41,545 nt of DNA from an uncultured Treponema sp. (GCA_946615905.1 CAMOIE010000024.1:1-41545); one strand, 5' to 3'. Shown: positions 7,267 to 14,455, counted from the first letter of the stretch. Notes: a model not told the origin generated them from the letters alone. Made by a program: numbers and translations.

Positions 7267-7596
7267 AATTTTCTCCTCTTTGAAAGCGGAGATTGAGCCT
7301 GTCGAAATCGGAGCTGAATATGATTTTGACAGAACCGGTAGAGAAGAGTAATTTTTATTAATTAACGCTTCCCTCTTTTTCCGGCCCCAGCCTTGAACTT
7401 GTTTTTCTCTAAGAAATGCTTCCTTAATACTAAGGCATTCTTCAAAATAAACCAGTTTCACAGGCAATCTGCTTTTTGTATACTTAGCACCCTCACCATT
7501 TTGATGCTGCAAGAGTCTTAAAGTCAAATTCGTTGTGCTTCCAACGTAATAAGAGCCATCCGAACATTGCAAAATATACATGCAAGCAGTATTCAT
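7267..7596 (-). CDS. GIY-YIG nuclease-domain protein, in frame with serA and flanked by REP palindromes
   Basis: A 110-codon frame with the small single-domain GIY-YIG (UPF0213/YhbQ-like) signature: MYIL as the GIY strand, YYVGST as the YIG strand, an Arg in the following helix (LTLRLLQH), and a conserved acidic helix EAFLREKQVQGW with the usual Lys/Arg-rich end GRKKREALI. The catalytic set looks intact. GGAG sits 9 bases before the ATG and directly abuts a REP hairpin (7609-7635). The C-terminus runs through a second REP (7291-7309, translated as ISTGSIS) and continues without a stop into serA. The family comprises structure-nicking endonucleases of mostly unknown role. Position between serC and serA and between oppositely oriented REPs suggests a mobile insertion. 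Confidence 0.8.
7291..7309. repeat. REP palindrome at the 3' side of the GIY-YIG frame
   Basis: GATT-GAGCCTGTCGA-AATC. The 11-base core is the same as the left arm of the REP pairs at 4347, 9120 and 28661. It lies inside the reading frame just before the serA ribosome site. Confidence 0.75.
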
Positions 7597-7608
7597 AAAC
7601 TTTTACTC

Positions 7609-7635
7609 CGGTGGTTTCGACAAGCTCAACCACCG
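7609..7635. repeat. REP palindrome at the 5' side of the GIY-YIG frame
   Basis: The stem CGGTGGTT/AACCACCG encloses TCGACAAGCTC. Positions 7610-7634 are identical over 25 bases to the right arms at 4386-4410 and 9161-9185. On the minus strand it ends immediately before the GGAG of the GIY-YIG gene, in the serC-serA gap. Confidence 0.85.
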
Positions 7636-7645
7636 TATTTTTTTA

Positions 7646-8770
7646 TTAGTTCTCCTTGGCGAATTTCTTCATGAAGTCTACAAGGGCTTTTACGCCGTCA
7701 AGAGTCATGGCGTTGTAGATTGAGGCGCGCATTCCTCCGACAAGGCGGTGGCCTTTGAGGTTTACGAGTCCGGCTGCGGCGGCTTCTTTTACGAATTTGT
7801 CGTTGATTTCCTTTTCTTTGGCTTTGGACGCTTCATCCTCGGCTCCAGTTGAGTATTTTGTTAGGAAGGGAACGTTCATCAAAGAGCGGCTTCCGACAGC
7901 GGCTGTCGCATGGTAGAAGCTGCCCTCGTTGTTGTCCAAGTAGTTGTAGAGGTAGTCAGCCTTTTCTTTGTTGCGCTTGAGCATTCCCTCGGCACCTCCG
8001 TTCTTTTCAATCCAGTGAAGAACTTTGTCCAAAACGTAGATTGTGTAGCATGGCGGAGTATTGTACATGGAGCCGTTTTCCGCGTGGGTTTTGTATGTGA
8101 GCATTGTTGGAGTTCCGGCGCGGGGAGTGTCAGTAATCAAGTCCTCGCGGATGATTACAAGTGTGACTCCGGCAGGGGCAAGGTTTTTCTGCGCGCCCGC
8201 AAAAAGGAGGCCGAATTTTGAAACATCAAGCGGCTCTGACAAAACGCAGGATGAGATGTCTGCCACGAGGGGGATTTTTCCTGTGTCGGGGATGTACTCG
8301 TAGTGTGTTCCCATGATTGTGTTGTTGAGGCAGATGTATGCGTAGTCATAGTCGCCCTCGATTTTTTCAACTTTCGGAATGTAAGAAAATCCCTTGTCCT
8401 CTGATGAGGCGATTACGTCAACCTGAACACCGAGTTTTTTTGCCTCTGCGGCGGCTTTTTTTGCCCAGACACCGGTATTGATGTATGCGGCCTTTCCAGT
8501 GTGGATTCCAAGGTTTTCCGCCACCATGGCGAACTGTGTGGAGCCTCCGCCCTGAACGAAGAGGACTTTGTAGTTTTCGGGGACATTCATCAGCTTGCGG
8601 ACCATGGCCTCTGCATCCTGAATAATCGGCTCATAGGCCTTTGACCGGTGGCTCATTTCCATGACGGACTGGCCAGTTCCATTGTAGTCCAGCATTTCCG
8701 CTGCGCATTCTTTCAAAACTTCTTCTGGCAGGCAGGAAGGACCCGCTGAAAAATTGTAAACACGACTCAT
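7646..8770 (-). CDS. serC: Phosphoserine aminotransferase
   Basis: A 374-residue PLP enzyme that converts 3-phosphohydroxypyruvate and glutamate to phosphoserine and 2-oxoglutarate. The N-terminal motif YNFSAGPSCLPEEVL and the phosphate/PLP segments HRSKAYEP and GGGSTQF are diagnostic. The Schiff-base lysine is K195 in AGAQKNLAPAG. The ATG at 8770 has AAAGGGGT about 6 bases upstream. It is the first gene of the serine operon; serA follows after the REP-GIY-YIG-REP insertion. Two copies of a CRP-like palindrome lie 66 and 194 bp upstream. Confidence 0.95.
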   Translation of the reverse strand: MSRVYNFSAGPSCLPEEVLKECAAEMLDYNGTGQSVMEMSHRSKAYEPIIQDAEAMVRKLMNVPENYKVLFVQGGGSTQFAMVAENLGIHTGKAAYINTGVWAKKAAAEAKKLGVQVDVIASSEDKGFSYIPKVEKIEGDYDYAYICLNNTIMGTHYEYIPDTGKIPLVADISSCVLSEPLDVSKFGLLFAGAQKNLAPAGVTLVIIREDLITDTPRAGTPTMLTYKTHAENGSMYNTPPCYTIYVLDKVLHWIEKNGGAEGMLKRNKEKADYLYNYLDNNEGSFYHATAAVGSRSLMNVPFLTKYSTGAEDEASKAKEKEINDKFVKEAAAAGLVNLKGHRLVGGMRASIYNAMTLDGVKALVDFMKKFAKEN

Positions 8771-8836
8771 TTTGTACCCCTTTAAAGCGGCAGTCGAAAA
8801 GGTGAAACTGTCCGATTGCCACGAAAAATAAGTTTC

Positions 8837-8852
8837 TGTGAAAAATATAACA
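8837..8852. promoter_or_regulatory. CRP/FNR-like palindrome, copy 1, upstream of serC
   Basis: TGTGA-AAAATA-TAACA, one mismatch from the CRP-type TGTGA-N6-TCACA. It is part of a 20-bp direct repeat (TTCTGTGAAAAATATAACAG) whose second copy is at 8961-8980. The regulator is not known. Confidence 0.4.
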
Positions 8853-8964
8853 GAATACAGTCAGAATTCTAGACCATTATCCCTGGGCGGTCAACGGAAT
8901 TTTTGAAAGCAAATTTGATTTTTGCAGTATTTATAAAAAAATCGTCATGAAAAGAGATTTTCTG

Positions 8965-8980
8965 TGAAAAATATAACAGT
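8965..8980. promoter_or_regulatory. CRP/FNR-like palindrome, copy 2, upstream of serC
   Basis: The same 16 bases as at 8837-8852, exactly 128 bp further upstream. The 108 bp between the two 20-bp repeats hold no gene. Confidence 0.4.
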
Positions 8981-9008
8981 ATAAAAGCAAAAAAAACACC
9001 CTATTGCT

Positions 9009-9100
9009 GAATGCGGCAAGGATAGTAGCCGCGGCGGAGCCGATGCGGGGCATTGCCCCGTATTGGAGCGCGGTTAGCGCGTAACGGCGGATAGCCTGGT
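9009..9100. repeat. GC-rich palindromic block next to a REP pair
   Basis: Contains GGGGC-ATT-GCCCC and GCGCGGTTAGCGCG-type small hairpins typical of the dispersed repeats in this window. It directly abuts the left terminal repeat of the REP pair at 9101. Confidence 0.5.
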
Positions 9101-9204
9101 GGGGCTGTCTAATAAGTTCATGGCGGAGGTCATTGAGCCTGTCGAAATGACCTCCGCCATGGTGGTTTCGACAAGCTCAACCACCGTACTTTTGCGACAG
9201 CCAC
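9101..9204. repeat. REP pair with long perfect stem and terminal inverted repeats
   Basis: The left hairpin 9120-9160 has a perfect 15-bp stem (ATGGCGGAGGTCATT and its complement) around GAGCCTGTCGA. The right hairpin is 9161-9185. Terminal GGGGCTGTC (9101-9109) matches GACAGCCAC (9196-9204) with one mismatch. Compared with the copy at 4347, the outer stem bases differ on both arms so that pairing is kept. It lies between the serC upstream region and the murJ stop. Confidence 0.8.
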
Positions 9205-9236
9205 AGCCGCCCAAAAAGCAAGATTATCCAGTCTAT

Positions 9237-10862
9237 TTACGATTTACGGCCGCGACTTTTGACCATTTGGACTGCCCTGCGGACTACCGGATCCCTTGTG
9301 ACTACAAGCAAAACGATCCCGGCTGCTGCAAAAACTGCGAGGCTGACGGCTAAGACTCCTCCGTTGCCGAAAAGTCGCCCCCAGCCGGACATGACTGGCA
9401 AAATAGCCTTTCGGACAAAATATGCCGGAACTGCCGCAAGAACGCTGAAAAGGGCGAGTTTTAACGAATATAAAATTATCGAGCGGATTACGGAGTTCAC
9501 GCTGACCGCATTGGATTTTTTCAAAAACACGAACAAAAAGACCGTGTTCGCAAAAGAGGCAAGTGTAAGGGCAAGTGCGATTCCCCCGCCGGACATGGGA
9601 TTGACTAAAATCAGTGCCAGAGGAATGTTTACCGCAAAGGAGAGGATTCCCGCCATGGTCGGCATTTTAGTGTTTCCCTGGGCGTAGAATGCCGGGGCTA
9701 GAATCCTGTTTAGAGCGATAAAGAAAAGTCCCGCGATATGGAAGCGGAAGGCACTCAAGGTGAGCAAAACTGAATTCTCGTCAAATGACCGGCTTTTGTA
9801 GACCAGTTGGATTATCTCTCGCCCGGTGACGAGGGAGAAAAATGTGACAGGGATTGCAATCAAGGCGATGATTTTCAGTGCCAGGGTGAGCAAATCGTTG
9901 AATTCTGCCCATTTTCCTGACTTTGCCATTCCGCTCAAGTCCGGGAGGATTACGGTTCCGATTGAGACTGCGAAAATTCCCAAAATCAATTCCTGCAAGC
10001 GTAGCGAATATTGAAGGGAAGAGACTATTCCGGCTCCTGCCTTGCCCGCAAGTGCTGTAGAAACAAGGTCGTTGAGCTGGTAGGCTGCCATTCCGATTAT
10101 TGTCGGTCCGATCAAGGCGACGACTTTGCGGGTTCCCGGATTCGTGAATGCTTTTTTTAGAGAGGCGATTCCCGGCCACCAGCCTGTCTTTATGACGAAG
10201 GGCAGCTGAAAAAGAGCCTGGACGATTCCGCCTGAAATCACGCCGACCGACATTGCGCGGGCAGGGTTTGCCATCCGTGGGGACAAAATGTAGGTTGCGG
10301 CGATTACGATTGCGTTGAATAAAACCGGGGTAAAACCCGACGGGGCGAAAATCTTGACCCCGTTCAAAAGTCCCTGAAAAAAAGCTGCGACTGAAATCAC
10401 AAAAAGATAGGGGAACATTATCCGGGTCAAAAGGGTCGTCTCGGAAAAAATCGCGGATGCGTCACCCTTGTAAAAAAAGGGAATTATCAGCGGGGTAAGC
10501 AAAATTCCTGCGACAACGACGAGGGCTGTCAAAAAAGAAACCAAAGTCAGAGTGGCGGCGGCAAATTCTTTTGTCTCGCGGATTTTTTCGGCATTTTCAC
10601 TTCCGTCAGGATTCTTGCAGGATTCAAGATAGCCCCGGAATGTCGGGATAAAGGCCGTTGAAACCGCATTCTCCGCAAAAAGGCGGCGGAAAAGATTGGG
10701 AATCATAAAGGCTATTCCAAATGCGTCCGCGTACTGGGAGGTTCCTAAAAAGGCGGCTTTCGTCATCTCACGCACAAGGCCTAAAACCCGTGAGCAAAGC
10801 GTAAAAAATGAGAGGGAAAGCCCTGCTGACAGCAGTGATTTTGATTTTTTTTGATTTTGCAT
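9237..10862 (-). CDS. murJ: Lipid II flippase MurJ (MviN)
   Basis: A 541-residue inner-membrane protein of the MOP/MATE superfamily with about 14 hydrophobic segments, which flips lipid II to the outer face for peptidoglycan synthesis. The N-terminal segment with SRVLGLVREM, the loop FRRLFAENAVSTAFIP (which carries the conserved Arg and Glu of the central cavity) and the DP near the C-terminus are characteristic. The start follows a TATCAT box by 6 bases with no Shine-Dalgarno. It is divergent from citrate synthase across a 157-bp gap. Confidence 0.93.
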   Translation of the reverse strand: MQNQKKSKSLLSAGLSLSFFTLCSRVLGLVREMTKAAFLGTSQYADAFGIAFMIPNLFRRLFAENAVSTAFIPTFRGYLESCKNPDGSENAEKIRETKEFAAATLTLVSFLTALVVVAGILLTPLIIPFFYKGDASAIFSETTLLTRIMFPYLFVISVAAFFQGLLNGVKIFAPSGFTPVLFNAIVIAATYILSPRMANPARAMSVGVISGGIVQALFQLPFVIKTGWWPGIASLKKAFTNPGTRKVVALIGPTIIGMAAYQLNDLVSTALAGKAGAGIVSSLQYSLRLQELILGIFAVSIGTVILPDLSGMAKSGKWAEFNDLLTLALKIIALIAIPVTFFSLVTGREIIQLVYKSRSFDENSVLLTLSAFRFHIAGLFFIALNRILAPAFYAQGNTKMPTMAGILSFAVNIPLALILVNPMSGGGIALALTLASFANTVFLFVFLKKSNAVSVNSVIRSIILYSLKLALFSVLAAVPAYFVRKAILPVMSGWGRLFGNGGVLAVSLAVFAAAGIVLLVVTRDPVVRRAVQMVKSRGRKS

Positions 10863-10868
10863 TTTGAA

Positions 10869-10874
10869 ATGATA
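10869..10874 (-). promoter_or_regulatory. -10-like box directly before murJ
   Basis: TATCAT on the minus strand ends 6 bases before the murJ ATG. No convincing -35 hexamer is seen. Confidence 0.35.
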
Positions 10875-10930
10875 ACGCTTTTAAAGTCTCTTGGGTAGCA
10901 GTGAATTTACACAAGATTTATGTGAATCTC

Positions 10931-10958
10931 TTGTAATAAGTCACTAAATTTGTATAAT
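10931..10958 (+). promoter_or_regulatory. Promoter of the citrate synthase gene
   Basis: TTGTAA (10931-10936), 16-bp spacer, TATAAT (10953-10958). Transcription would begin near 10965, leaving a leader of about 55 nt before the preferred ATG. Confidence 0.55.
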
Positions 10959-11019
10959 TATTAATTATTGCCGAGAAACAGTGCATAATTATGCAAATTT
11001 AGGCTATGTCGAGGTACTG

Positions 11020-12372
11020 ATGACTGACGTTGACATGAATTTTATTAAAAGACTGGCGGATTTAGCTGAACACAACGACCCGATTAATCCTGAGCTTTAC
11101 ACAAAGTATGACGTTAAACGGGGATTGCGCAATTCCAACGGAACCGGTGTTTTGGTCGGTCTCACATCAATCGGAGATGTAGTCGGCTACGAGATGAAGG
11201 ACGGTCAGAAAATCGCTGTTCCCGGCCGTCTGGTCTACCGTGGCTACAACGTCGAGAGCCTAATCAAAGACGCGGAATCCCACAATCAGTTCGGCTACGA
11301 GCAGTGCGTCTACCTCCTTTTGTTCGGAGAGCTTCCGACTGCTGAAGAATTAAAGCTCTTTACAAATTTGCTCGGCTCCAAGCGGACTCTGCCGGAAAAC
11401 TTCACGGAAGACATGATTATGAAGGCTCCGTCAAGCGACATCATGAACAAACTTGCCCGCGGTGTCTTGGCTTCTTATTCTTACGACGTGAATCCGGAGG
11501 ACCGGTCGATTTCAAACATAATGCGCCAGTGCATCGAGCTGATTTCCCGCTTCTCGACTTTGGCGGCCTACGGTTATCAAGCAAAAAGACGCTACTATGA
11601 CGGCAAGTCAATGTACATCCACAATCCGATGCCAAACCTTTCCACGGCGGAAAACTTTTTGCGCTTAATCAGAAGCGACACAAAATACACGGACGAAGAG
11701 GCTAAACTTCTCGACCTCGCCCTGATTCTCCACGCGGAGCATGGCGGCGGAAACAACTCCTCTTTGACAGTCCACGTTGTTTCTTCCGCTGACACGGACA
11801 CATATTCTGCGATTGCGGCTGCGGTCGGCTCCTTAAAAGGACGCAGGCACGGAGGCGCGAATATCCGCGTTATGGAAATGATGGACGACATCAAAGACCA
11901 CGTTCGCAGGTGGAATGACGAGGGTGAAGTCGCTGACTATCTGAACAAAATCATCCACAAGGATGCCTTTGACAGGACCGGCTTGATTTACGGCCTCGGT
12001 CACGCGGTCTACACGGTTTCTGACCCCCGCGAAAAGCTCTTGATGGGCAAAGCCGAGCATCTGGCGCAAGTCAAAGGTTTGGAAGAGGAATTCAAACTCT
12101 ACAAACTGATTGAACGGCTGGGACCGGAGCTTTTGTACAAGGCCCACGGAGACAAAAAGAGAATTTGCCCCAACGTCGACTTTTTCTCCGGCTTCGTCTA
12201 CACGATGCTCAACATTCCACGCGAACTCTTTACGCCACTTTTCGCAATCTCAAGAATCGCGGGTTGGTCTGCCCACAGAATCGAGGAAATCGTAGCAGGC
12301 GGAAGAATCTACCGTCCTGCCTACAAAAATATTTTCGCTGAGCGCGACTATATTCCGATTGAAGACAGATAG
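11020..12372 (+). CDS. gltA: Citrate synthase
   Basis: A 450-residue citrate synthase family enzyme condensing oxaloacetate with acetyl-CoA. Catalytic landmarks are the first His in LHAEHGGGNNSS, the second His in GLGHAVYTVSDPR, and the Asp in NVDFFSGFVY. The oxaloacetate/CoA segments GSLKGRRHGG and IAGWSAHRIEE are also present. I prefer the ATG at 11020 because GAGGT lies just upstream; a GTG at 10981 would add 13 residues without a ribosome site. No other TCA-cycle gene is nearby; a role in glutamate precursor supply is plausible. A 2-methylcitrate synthase cannot be excluded from sequence alone. The rsuA-like gene starts 21 bp downstream. Confidence 0.9.
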   Translation: MTDVDMNFIKRLADLAEHNDPINPELYTKYDVKRGLRNSNGTGVLVGLTSIGDVVGYEMKDGQKIAVPGRLVYRGYNVESLIKDAESHNQFGYEQCVYLLLFGELPTAEELKLFTNLLGSKRTLPENFTEDMIMKAPSSDIMNKLARGVLASYSYDVNPEDRSISNIMRQCIELISRFSTLAAYGYQAKRRYYDGKSMYIHNPMPNLSTAENFLRLIRSDTKYTDEEAKLLDLALILHAEHGGGNNSSLTVHVVSSADTDTYSAIAAAVGSLKGRRHGGANIRVMEMMDDIKDHVRRWNDEGEVADYLNKIIHKDAFDRTGLIYGLGHAVYTVSDPREKLLMGKAEHLAQVKGLEEEFKLYKLIERLGPELLYKAHGDKKRICPNVDFFSGFVYTMLNIPRELFTPLFAISRIAGWSAHRIEEIVAGGRIYRPAYKNIFAERDYIPIEDR

Positions 12373-12387
12373 TCCTGCTGATATATT
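12359..12387 (+). promoter_or_regulatory. Promoter of the RsuA-like gene inside the citrate synthase 3' end
   Basis: TTGAAG (12359-12364), 17 bp, TATATT (12382-12387), then 6 bases to the ATG at 12394. The AGGA next to the ATG is too close for normal ribosome binding, so this is another leaderless candidate. Confidence 0.45.
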
Positions 12388-12393
12388 GTAGGA

Positions 12394-13146
12394 ATGTCAC
12401 TTGAACGAATAGATAAAATCCTTTCCGGTCAGGGCTTCGGCTCCCGGAAGGACGTGCGGCGTTTTTTGCATGGCGGAACTGTTTTAGTCAACGGAAAGGC
12501 TGTCTATGACCCGGCCGTAAAAGTCGATGATGAAAAAGATGAAATTTCTATCGACGGGCAGATTTTAAAAATCCAAAAAAATCTCTATATCATGCTGAAC
12601 AAACCAAAGTCAACGGTCTGCTCAAACAAAAGCCAGAATCCTGACTTGCAGACAGTTTTTGACCTTTTGGACTTGGACCTTCCCCGAAAATTGCCGGGCG
12701 GCGACTTGCACTGCACGGGCCGACTTGACGCGGACACGACAGGCCTTCTCCTGCTGACGACTGACGGGGCTTTGACCCACAGGCTGATTTCTCCCAAAAC
12801 ACACGTGCCCAAAACTTATGCCGTAGGCCTCCGCGATTCTGTCGATGAAAAGTCAAAATCAGAATACATCCAAAAATTCAAGGATGGAATTCACATCCCA
12901 CCGGAAGACGGGGAAAACGCCTGCGACTGCCAGAGCGCGGAACTAGTCTGGAAGGACTGCGGAGAATACGTCTGCGAGCTTACGATTTACGAGGGAAAAT
13001 ATCACCAGGTAAAAAGAATGTTCAAGGCCGTGGGGAACGAGGTTGTCGCGCTAAAAAGGCTTTCGATGGGCAGCCTCAAGTTGGACGAAAATCTCGCCCC
13101 CGGCGAATATCGGGATTTGACCGAAGAAGAAGTCAGTTCGCTATAA
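12394..13146 (+). CDS. rsuA: 16S rRNA pseudouridine synthase, RsuA family
   Basis: A 250-residue RNA-modifying enzyme. An N-terminal S4 domain (about 1-50, beginning ERIDKILSGQGFGSRKD) is followed by the RsuA/RluB-type catalytic domain, with catalytic D112 in GRLDADTTGLLLLTTDG and the EGKYHQVKRMF motif near the C-terminus. Family members modify U516 of 16S rRNA or neighbouring 23S sites; RsuA is the best guess, and RluB/RluE type is the alternative. Its 3' end overlaps the convergent thrH gene by 14 bp. Confidence 0.85.
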   Translation: MSLERIDKILSGQGFGSRKDVRRFLHGGTVLVNGKAVYDPAVKVDDEKDEISIDGQILKIQKNLYIMLNKPKSTVCSNKSQNPDLQTVFDLLDLDLPRKLPGGDLHCTGRLDADTTGLLLLTTDGALTHRLISPKTHVPKTYAVGLRDSVDEKSKSEYIQKFKDGIHIPPEDGENACDCQSAELVWKDCGEYVCELTIYEGKYHQVKRMFKAVGNEVVALKRLSMGSLKLDENLAPGEYRDLTEEEVSSL

Positions 13147-13738
13147 CTTTTCTGATGGCGGACAAAAGCTCGTCATACTCGGTGAAGGCCTGATACTGGG
13201 GAAAGTCCGCCTTGATTTTGTCGGTCGTGCGGAAGAGGAATCCCGCTTTCGAGGCCTGAATCATTCCAAGGTCGTTGTATGAGTCCCCGCTTGCGATTGT
13301 GTCAAATCCGATTGACTGCAGGGCCTTTACGGTCGTCAGCTTGGAATTCTGGATTCTCATCTTAAAGCCGGTGATTTCCCCAGAAGGGGCGACTTCGAGT
13401 GAGTTGCAGAAAATCGTCGGCATTCCGAGTTTTTTCATCAACGGGGCGGCGAACTGTGTGAAAGTGTCCGAAATGATTATAGTCTGGCACTCGCTTCTAA
13501 GCGTGTCCAAAAATTCCTTCGCGCCGGGCAGTGGGTCGATTTTCGCGATTACGTCCTGAATTTCCTTGAGGCCGAGTCCGTGTTCCTTGAGGATTCCAAG
13601 TCTCCACTTCATCAGTTTGTCGTAGTCTGGCTCGTCGCGGGTCGTCCGCTTCAATTCAGGAATCCCAGAAGCCTCGCTGAATGCAATCCAAATCTCAGGA
13701 ACGAGAACCCCTTCCAAATCCAAGCAAGTTATGTACAT
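13133..13738 (-). CDS. thrH: Phosphoserine phosphatase / homoserine phosphotransferase ThrH
   Basis: A 201-residue HAD-family enzyme. The N-terminus DLEGVLVPEIWIAF and the motifs TTRDEPDYD, SDTFTQF and GDSYND reproduce the ThrH family pattern closely, and the length matches (about 205). ThrH dephosphorylates phosphoserine and can transfer phosphate to homoserine. With serC and serA in the same window, it would complete serine synthesis in place of SerB. The start at 13738 (MYITCLDLEG) is chosen over an ATG 18 bp upstream because TTGGAG lies 6 bases before it and the family starts at this residue. Confidence 0.92.
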   Translation of the reverse strand: MYITCLDLEGVLVPEIWIAFSEASGIPELKRTTRDEPDYDKLMKWRLGILKEHGLGLKEIQDVIAKIDPLPGAKEFLDTLRSECQTIIISDTFTQFAAPLMKKLGMPTIFCNSLEVAPSGEITGFKMRIQNSKLTTVKALQSIGFDTIASGDSYNDLGMIQASKAGFLFRTTDKIKADFPQYQAFTEYDELLSAIRKVIAN

Positions 13739-13828
13739 CTTTAACTCCAAAATCAATGTAATACTAATAATTAATAATAGAAAAATATTATCAGTTTAGA
13801 AGATTTTAGTTAAGACGGAAAATTCGGG

Positions 13829-13920
13829 CGGTCCCCTTTGGGTCGCTACGTCCGCCACTACGCTTTCGCTCCGGCCTCGCTACGCGAGGCTGCCTAACGG
13901 CATGGCTCCCATCGCTACCG
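13829..13920. repeat. Dispersed palindromic repeat, left copy of an inverted pair
   Basis: The reverse complement of this segment aligns with 16024-16115 over about 90 bases with few differences. It carries phrases such as GGCGGACGTAGCG and GCGAGGCCGGAGCG and a CCTCGC/GCGAGG hairpin. Coding frames through it are artefacts. Confidence 0.7.
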
Positions 13921-13929
13921 CCTTACCAT

Positions 13930-14012
13930 GCGGGGGTTGGACTTGCCACTCCGTGGCCGCTCCCCATCGAACGCTACGCTCCTGCTTGCGTTCTCCGGGG
14001 CTTCAAGTCCAA
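13930..14012. repeat. 83-bp tRNA-3'-end element, copy 1
   Basis: Begins with GCGGGGGTTGGACTTG, the complement of the last bases of the tRNA-fMet gene (14385-14400), and ends with CAAGTCCAA, the inverted complement of TTGGACTTG. On the minus strand the interior can fold into a branched structure (CCCC/GGGG, AACGC/GCGTT and CCAC-GGA-GTGG stems). It is identical to copy 2. It is the outermost copy and lies 9 bp from the dispersed repeat. Confidence 0.75.
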
Positions 14013-14042
14013 GTCTGCATAGCGAAAATTTATTTGAGCAAA

Positions 14043-14078
14043 AAAAAGGGATTTCCCATAGCGAGAAATCCTTTTTAT
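14043..14078 (-). terminator. Terminator-like hairpin between elements 2 and 1
   Basis: Minus-strand stem GGATTTC/GAAATCC followed by a T-run. It is the same sequence, apart from the length of a T-run, as the terminator following the tRNA at 14344-14381. Confidence 0.6.
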
Positions 14079-14079
14079 A

Positions 14080-14162
14080 GCGGGGGTTGGACTTGCCACT
14101 CCGTGGCCGCTCCCCATCGAACGCTACGCTCCTGCTTGCGTTCTCCGGGGCTTCAAGTCCAA
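14080..14162. repeat. 83-bp tRNA-3'-end element, copy 2
   Basis: Identical over 83 bases to copy 1, 150 bp away. The 71-bp spacer to copy 3 is unrelated to the other two spacers but also holds a terminator-like hairpin. Confidence 0.75.
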
Positions 14163-14193
14163 AACTCACTTTTATGCAAAATCGGTTTAAAAA

Positions 14194-14226
14194 TAAAAAA
14201 ACTTCCTGTGTTTCAAGGAAGTTTTA
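14194..14226 (-). terminator. Terminator-like hairpin between elements 3 and 2
   Basis: Minus strand: AAAACTTCCT / AGGAAGTTTT stem with an 8-base loop and a following T-run. Confidence 0.65.
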
Positions 14227-14233
14227 TTCTTTA

Positions 14234-14316
14234 GCGGGGGTTGGACTTGCCACTTCGTGGCCGCTCCCCATCGAACGCTACGCTCTTGCTTGCGTTCTCC
14301 GGGGCTTCAAGTCCAA
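14234..14316. repeat. 83-bp tRNA-3'-end element, copy 3
   Basis: Differs from copies 1 and 2 at two positions (C to T at each, one in the CCAC/GTGG loop). It begins 154 bp after copy 2 and 151 bp before the corresponding point of the tRNA gene. Confidence 0.75.
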
Positions 14317-14343
14317 GTCTGCATAGCGGAAATTTATTTGAGC

Positions 14344-14381
14344 AAAAAAAAGGGATTTCCCATAGCGAGAAATCCTTTTTT
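14344..14381 (-). terminator. Rho-independent terminator of tRNA-fMet
   Basis: Stem GGATTTC/GAAATCC (14353-14359 and 14369-14375 on the plus strand), extended by A/T pairs and ending in a run of eight T on the minus strand, a few bases after the tRNA 3' end. Confidence 0.8.
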
Positions 14382-14382
14382 A

Positions 14383-14455
14383 TAGCGGGGGTTGGACTTG
14401 AACCAACGGCCTCCGGGTTATGAGCCCGACGAGCTGCCAACTGCTCTACCCCGCG
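14383..14455 (-). tRNA. Initiator tRNA-fMet (CAT anticodon)
   Basis: A 73-nt cloverleaf: acceptor GCGGGG/CCCCGC, D-arm GAGC/GCTC, anticodon stem TCGGG/CCCGG with loop CTCATAA, T-arm GTTGG-TTCAAGT-CCAAC, discriminator A. Initiator hallmarks are present: an unpaired C1 x U72 end, three consecutive G-C pairs (GGG/CCC) next to the anticodon loop, and A11-U24. CCA is not encoded. It has its own consensus promoter and terminator. Its 3' end is repeated in the three 83-bp elements downstream. Confidence 0.96.

Noticed and set aside
6088..7596. A single 502-residue fused gene as the primary annotation
   Set aside because: The internal ATG at 7266 has a strong AGGAG site and matches the usual SerA N-terminus; the fusion is kept only as a finding.
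10981..11019. GTG start for citrate synthase at 10981
   Set aside because: There is no ribosome site before it, whereas the ATG at 11020 has GAGGT and fits the family start.
13930..14400. CRISPR-like spacing: repeats of 83 bp with about 70-bp spacers
   Set aside because: The repeats are too long, two of the three spacers are nearly identical to each other, the repeat carries a tRNA end, and no cas gene is present.
13902..14440. Several overlapping reading frames on both strands across the tRNA-element array
   Set aside because: They translate the same repeat and tRNA sequence in different frames, and none has a ribosome site or protein-like composition.
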